Part shown: piece after piece, positions 7,201 to 9,306 of the stretch | Layout: the number at the start of each line of letters is the position of its first letter | Numbering within the stretch: the stretch's first letter is position 1 | Origin: an uncultured Erythrobacter sp. | GTDB lineage: Bacteria > Pseudomonadota > Alphaproteobacteria > Sphingomonadales > Sphingomonadaceae | Assembly (NCBI GenBank): GCA_913061345.1 | Contig: CAJXTZ010000070.1 | Span: 1 to 9,306, forward strand | Length of the DNA: 9,306 bases | Reading direction: 5' to 3' | Notes under the pieces: generated by a model | What the model was told of the DNA's origin: nothing | The model's input: only the letters and a program-made list of their open reading frames with translations | Databases searched by the model: none | Translations under genes and position numbers: made by a program

Positions 7201-8453
7201 GGAAGCAGCGGGCGCACTTCTGGCTGAGGGGCCGCGACCGAACCCATCGCAACCGATTCCACAAGCGGTGTTGGATGCGCCGGAGCGTCGACAAAATCGA
7301 TGCGGCTAGGCCGATAGGGAAGATAGATGCCTGCTTGTTCAGGCAAGGGTGCAGGATCGGAAAGCACAGCATAGCTTAGCTCCGCTGCCTCGGTTCCGAG
7401 GTCCGGCTTGGTGGCAAACGGCGCGGAAGGTCGGTGCGGCGCGCGATCCTTTGGCGGGCTTGGCATCGTTCGCGCTTGCAAGCGGTGAACGCTGGCGGCG
7501 ACCTGCGCGCGAGGCGGGAGCTTAGAGAGCAGGGCATGGAGCTCGGCCAACTCGGACGTATCACCTTTTATCGCTGGATTGGCCGCAGGCGGGATCTTGT
7601 CGAACACGACAATGCGAACAGAGATCCCTGTGCCAGCCCGGGTAAACATCCGCTCCAATCGGATATTGAGACGGAGCGAAATGTCGCTCTGAGCCTTCGT
7701 AAAGGCCGAAGCGTCGAAGCCTTTGGGCATCACCGCCACAATCCTGCCGCTGCGGGCCGAAGCTCGGATCGCACTGCGCAGATGGCGCTGCGCGGTATCG
7801 CCGTCCTTCCCGCGCTCCTGACTGCGGGCGAAGGGCGGGTTCATCAGAACAACCGAGGGGACAGGGCCGCGATACAGGTCGGCGATCAGTTCGCCATCGT
7901 TGGCGCTGACGATGGCTTCGGGAAAAATATGCCTCAAGTTATCCCGCCTTGCGGCATCGATTTCATTGAGAACCAGCGACTTCATTTGCGCGCTGGACCA
8001 CAACGCGAAAGCGCCATTGCCTGCAGACGGCTCAAGCAGCCTGTCCTGGGCAGAGATGGCTGTGGCCTTCGCTATCAACCAGGCCAGCATCGGCGGCGTC
8101 GAAAATTGCTGAAGTTCGACTTGTGCCTCGCTGCGGACATGGCGAGGCGGGAGCGCAGCCTCCAGCCAATCGAACCGGGCTTGTGCTTCATGAAACTTCG
8201 TCGCCGGATCGATCCTCGATGATCCACGCAGCCATAACAGCCCGCCAATCTCGACTGCGTTGTTGTAATCGTCGATCGACCAAGCGCTACCCCAATCGGT
8301 CGCACCCGTTTCTTCGGCGAACATCGATGCGATGTCGGAGCGGCTGAGATGGCGCCCGTCGGCAAGACAGTCGGCAATGCGCTCTCCGATTTTGAAGGCC
8401 AGCGGAACCGTGTGGTGCTGGCGAGTGACAGGGAAAAAGTCTGATTGAAGCAT
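4218..8453 (-). CDS. N6-adenine methyltransferase fused to a Strawberry-notch (SNO) superfamily II helicase
   Basis: This 1411-residue protein has two enzymatic parts. The methyltransferase part (about 110-290) shows FSTPP (117-121), the AdoMet-binding EPSAGNGAF (141-149) and the catalytic NPPF (205-208) of N6-adenine DNA methylases. The SNO NTPase/helicase part (about 415-1180) has Walker A DGTGTGKGRQ (476-485; GKGR is normal in SNO proteins), Walker B DESH (582-585), SATGAS (625-630) and LGLWG (641-645). Its C-terminal helicase half has SDAGGTGRS (943-951) and the arginine-finger motif QGLGRTNRTNQ (980-990). Residues 1180-1411 are an unnamed tail. All key motifs are intact. The start has AGGAGG 10 bases upstream. 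Large methylase-helicase fusions, such as DarB of phage P1, protect incoming DNA from restriction; an anti-restriction or DNA-processing role is therefore likely but not shown. The protein sits between Toprim and ParB-like genes, all on the same strand. Confidence 0.9.
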   Translation of the reverse strand: MLQSDFFPVTRQHHTVPLAFKIGERIADCLADGRHLSRSDIASMFAEETGATDWGSAWSIDDYNNAVEIGGLLWLRGSSRIDPATKFHEAQARFDWLEAALPPRHVRSEAQVELQQFSTPPMLAWLIAKATAISAQDRLLEPSAGNGAFALWSSAQMKSLVLNEIDAARRDNLRHIFPEAIVSANDGELIADLYRGPVPSVVLMNPPFARSQERGKDGDTAQRHLRSAIRASARSGRIVAVMPKGFDASAFTKAQSDISLRLNIRLERMFTRAGTGISVRIVVFDKIPPAANPAIKGDTSELAELHALLSKLPPRAQVAASVHRLQARTMPSPPKDRAPHRPSAPFATKPDLGTEAAELSYAVLSDPAPLPEQAGIYLPYRPSRIDFVDAPAHPTPLVESVAMGSVAAPQPEVRPLLPSGWKADRLLSAAQCETLVYACQAFARDLPGRFRPTQQGTMLELGEEGLVYRQGFFLGDGTGTGKGRQIAAVMMDRWLAGERRHIWITKNEALLEDARRDWEALGGMALDIQPLSRWKLGRPITFSEGILFVTYPTLRSGRAEDTRFDQILAWAEEIFDGVIAFDESHAMANALGSSSPRGKVKGSEQGLAGLRLQNHLPRARVLYASATGASDIANLGYAARLGLWGPETAFPSHEAFLTDIRAGGVAAMELVARDLKAQGLYLSRALSFAGVEYDILEHCLTEAQIRIYDAYADAWAIIHRNLEAALEATRIVDEDSGDTLNRNAKAAALSIFEGTKQRFFAQLLLSMKLPSLIPAMEEALGEERSVVVQLVSTAEAMLGRRLAALSDEEREALDIDLSPREYVIDYLAGSFPVRLMQIFTDEDGNLRSEAMSDDEGKPVMCARAMAARDTLIEQLCALPPIATALDAIIEHFGTEAVAEVTGRTRRLVIGRDGQQHLERRSPSANVAEAQCFMEGTKLILVFSDAGGTGRSYHADLDCRNQQRRVHFLLEPGWRADNAIQGLGRTNRTNQASAPLFRPVTTDVKGERRFISTIARRLDALGALTRGQRQTGGQNLFDPADNLESDYAKDALNRWFHLLYDGKLEATSFGDFALRTGLRLESPDGGLSDNLPTIQRWLNRILALPIALQNAIFDEYQGLVEARIETAREAGTLDLGLETIKVDSFQITADELLRTDPMSGAETRLVSLEVKRHLRPLRLKRLVRMHEVGSRYAVPLRNARSGKVALSVPARRLIADDGAVVERRRLLRPLKSANWTIEALGESLWEEIGVTEFTKAWRAEEDEAAASPVTERLHLATGLLLPVWKRLPGDHVCVTRLVADDGASIIGREVADIDLAKLAETFGLSGITGPAASELGALVLASGTPHPVSSHDALTIKRSLVGGEQRLELTDFSPDRLDWYKAKGCFTEIIRYRTRLFVPVSKASIILPVLAV

Positions 8454-8463
8454 GGCTGATTGT

Positions 8464-8469
8464 CCTCCT
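8464..8469 (-). promoter_or_regulatory. Ribosome binding site of the methylase-helicase gene
   Basis: AGGAGG on the minus strand lies 10 bases before the ATG at 8453 and supports that start. Confidence 0.75.
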
Positions 8470-8475
8470 GATTAA

Positions 8476-8500
8476 GGCATCGGGACATGCGCCCTCTGCC
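8476..8500 (-). repeat. Hairpin with tandem GA mismatches in the methylase-helicase leader
   Basis: On the transcribed strand GGCA-GA-GGG, a 7-base loop and CCC-GA-TGCC form two short stems around a symmetric GA/GA internal loop. Tandem sheared G-A pairs are a known stable RNA motif; on the other strand the same positions would be TC/TC, which is not. Confidence 0.5.
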
Positions 8501-8530
8501 GGATCAGAAATTCAAAAAGCCCTCTCTCCT

Positions 8531-9306
8531 CTAGCTTCGCGCCTTGCGACGAAGCCATGACTGGAGCTCGTCGTTCCAGTCGGTGCCGGGCAATGACGGC
8601 TTCCTGATACGGATGATCCGTCCGTTGGATGCATAGGCGTCTGATCCACGAGCAGCAGCGAGATTGCCCCCGGCATCATGGTCGACGAAGAGATGAAGCT
8701 CGTTCACGCTTTCAGGAATGTTGACGAGGCCAAACCGCTCATTGCCCAAACTTGCCCAGGCCGGGATGCCGGTGAGAGCATAGGCCGACATCGCGCTCTC
8801 AATCCCCTCGGCAAGGCCAAGCTTGCCATTGGCCGGAGCGAAGAGACGAACAGCACCTTCAGTCAGCGAGCCGAGCGCGCGCTTGGGCTTGTCGAAACCA
8901 GCCTTCGTGCAGAAATCTTGCGACAGAAATGTGCGGTGGATAGCGATCGGCCCCTCATCAAGACTGACCGCCGCAATTATGGCTGGCAGAAAGCGGGTGC
9001 GCCCCTTTGGGCCGAGCGGTGTGCGTGGATGAAACCGAAGAGCAGAAGAGGCCGCAAGAATACCGCGACTTTCGAGATAGGCCTTGCCCGGGCCGGGTCG
9101 CAAAGGATGCGCTTCGCGCCAGATCCTCAACGCTGTTGCCGAAGGTGTGCGCTTTTGATCTGGCTCGAAATGGTCTGCTGACGAAGAGCCCGAGAACAGG
9201 GTGGAAGCGTCTAAGCCTTCGCGGACCAGCGCAGCGAGCACTGCCTGCTGATCGCAACCGGCAAAGCAGTGAAAAAGGATGGCTTTGCGACCGAGCGTCA
9301 CGCCCA
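8531..9306 (-). CDS. Toprim domain protein, primase-like (DUF7146 type), 5' end outside the window
   Basis: The frame is open through the right edge of the window, so the visible part (about 258 codons) is the C-terminal portion. Counting from the GTG at 9301, residues 9-16 (LFHCFAGC) match the second half of a CHC2-like zinc finger, whose first cysteines lie outside the window. This is why the GTG is not taken as the true start. A middle region (about 58-155) fits the DUF7146 segment found in plasmid and ICE primase-like proteins. The Toprim fold follows, with acidic motif EGIES (165-169) and DHD (207-209), then GTDWNDEL (239-246) near the end. Toprim proteins with a zinc finger usually synthesise primers or act in DNA metabolism of mobile elements. 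No helicase domain follows, so this is a stand-alone version. The next gene starts 77 bp downstream on the same strand. Confidence 0.85.
   Translation of the reverse strand, partial: GVTLGRKAILFHCFAGCDQQAVLAALVREGLDASTLFSGSSSADHFEPDQKRTPSATALRIWREAHPLRPGPGKAYLESRGILAASSALRFHPRTPLGPKGRTRFLPAIIAAVSLDEGPIAIHRTFLSQDFCTKAGFDKPKRALGSLTEGAVRLFAPANGKLGLAEGIESAMSAYALTGIPAWASLGNERFGLVNIPESVNELHLFVDHDAGGNLAAARGSDAYASNGRIIRIRKPSLPGTDWNDELQSWLRRKARS

Larger units (their letters stand above)
8454..8530 (-). promoter_or_regulatory. Structured leader upstream of the methylase-helicase gene (candidate cis-regulatory RNA)
   Basis: This 77-bp gap begins directly after the Toprim stop with the purine block AGGAGAGAGGGC (8530-8519) and an AT-rich stretch. 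Next comes a hairpin at 8500-8476: GGCA/TGCC and GGG/CCC stems separated by GA opposite GA, with loop CGCATGT. The leader ends with ATCAGGAGG and the start codon. AGGGC of the purine block (8523-8519) could instead pair with GCCTT (8478-8474), opening the hairpin. Block-to-ATCAGGAG distance is 58 nt, against 60 nt in the leader of the parB-like gene. No promoter is evident, so the gene is probably cotranscribed with the Toprim gene. RNA function is inferred. Confidence 0.5.

Noticed and set aside
8454..8488. Short leader peptide starting at ATG 8488 in the methylase-helicase leader
   Set aside because: The frame runs on to 8075 inside the methylase-helicase gene as an out-of-frame shadow, and the codon lies in the loop of the leader hairpin with no close ribosome binding site.
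9299..9301. GTG at 9301 as the true start of the Toprim protein
   Set aside because: The frame is open to the window edge, and the protein begins in the middle of a zinc-finger motif, so the gene extends further upstream.

Overview
The window reads as GC-rich alphaproteobacterial DNA, most likely from a sphingomonad (Novosphingobium, Sphingobium or Erythrobacter type). This is inferred from protein style, codon use and gene order; no taxonomic marker is present. It looks like the join between metal-resistance cargo and the backbone of a conjugative plasmid or integrative conjugative element.

Left part (1-2082, + strand): three closely spaced co-directional genes. They are the tail of an unidentified membrane protein, a single-pass 'transmembrane anchor' protein, and an MFS exporter whose cytoplasmic C-terminus carries nine histidines, as in the NreB/NrsD nickel exporters. 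They probably form one operon whose promoter lies left of the window. A perfect 13-bp hairpin at 2091-2122 ends the block. It lies between convergent genes and could terminate both.

Right part (2152-9306, - strand): three large co-directional genes. In transcription order they are a Toprim protein with the end of a CHC2-like zinc finger (5' end outside the window), a 1411-residue protein joining an N6-adenine DNA methyltransferase to a Strawberry-notch (SNO) superfamily II helicase, and a 654-residue protein with a ParB N-terminal domain. No ParA, relaxase or replication initiator is visible. The set suggests DNA handling during transfer or establishment: priming or repair by the Toprim protein, host-DNA mimicry or anti-restriction by the methylase-helicase, and DNA binding by the ParB-like protein.

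The most interesting non-coding signal is the pair of leaders before the methylase-helicase gene (8454-8530) and the parB-like gene (4117-4217). Each starts with a purine block beginning AGGAGAG, has a hairpin in the middle, and reaches ATCAGGAG after almost the same distance (58 and 60 nt). In both, the purine block could instead pair with the 3' side of the hairpin. This looks like a repeated cis-acting RNA, possibly related to the known radC RNA motif, but that link is a hypothesis. All intergenic gaps are short (at most 101 bp), and no tRNA, rRNA, CRISPR array or insertion sequence was seen.
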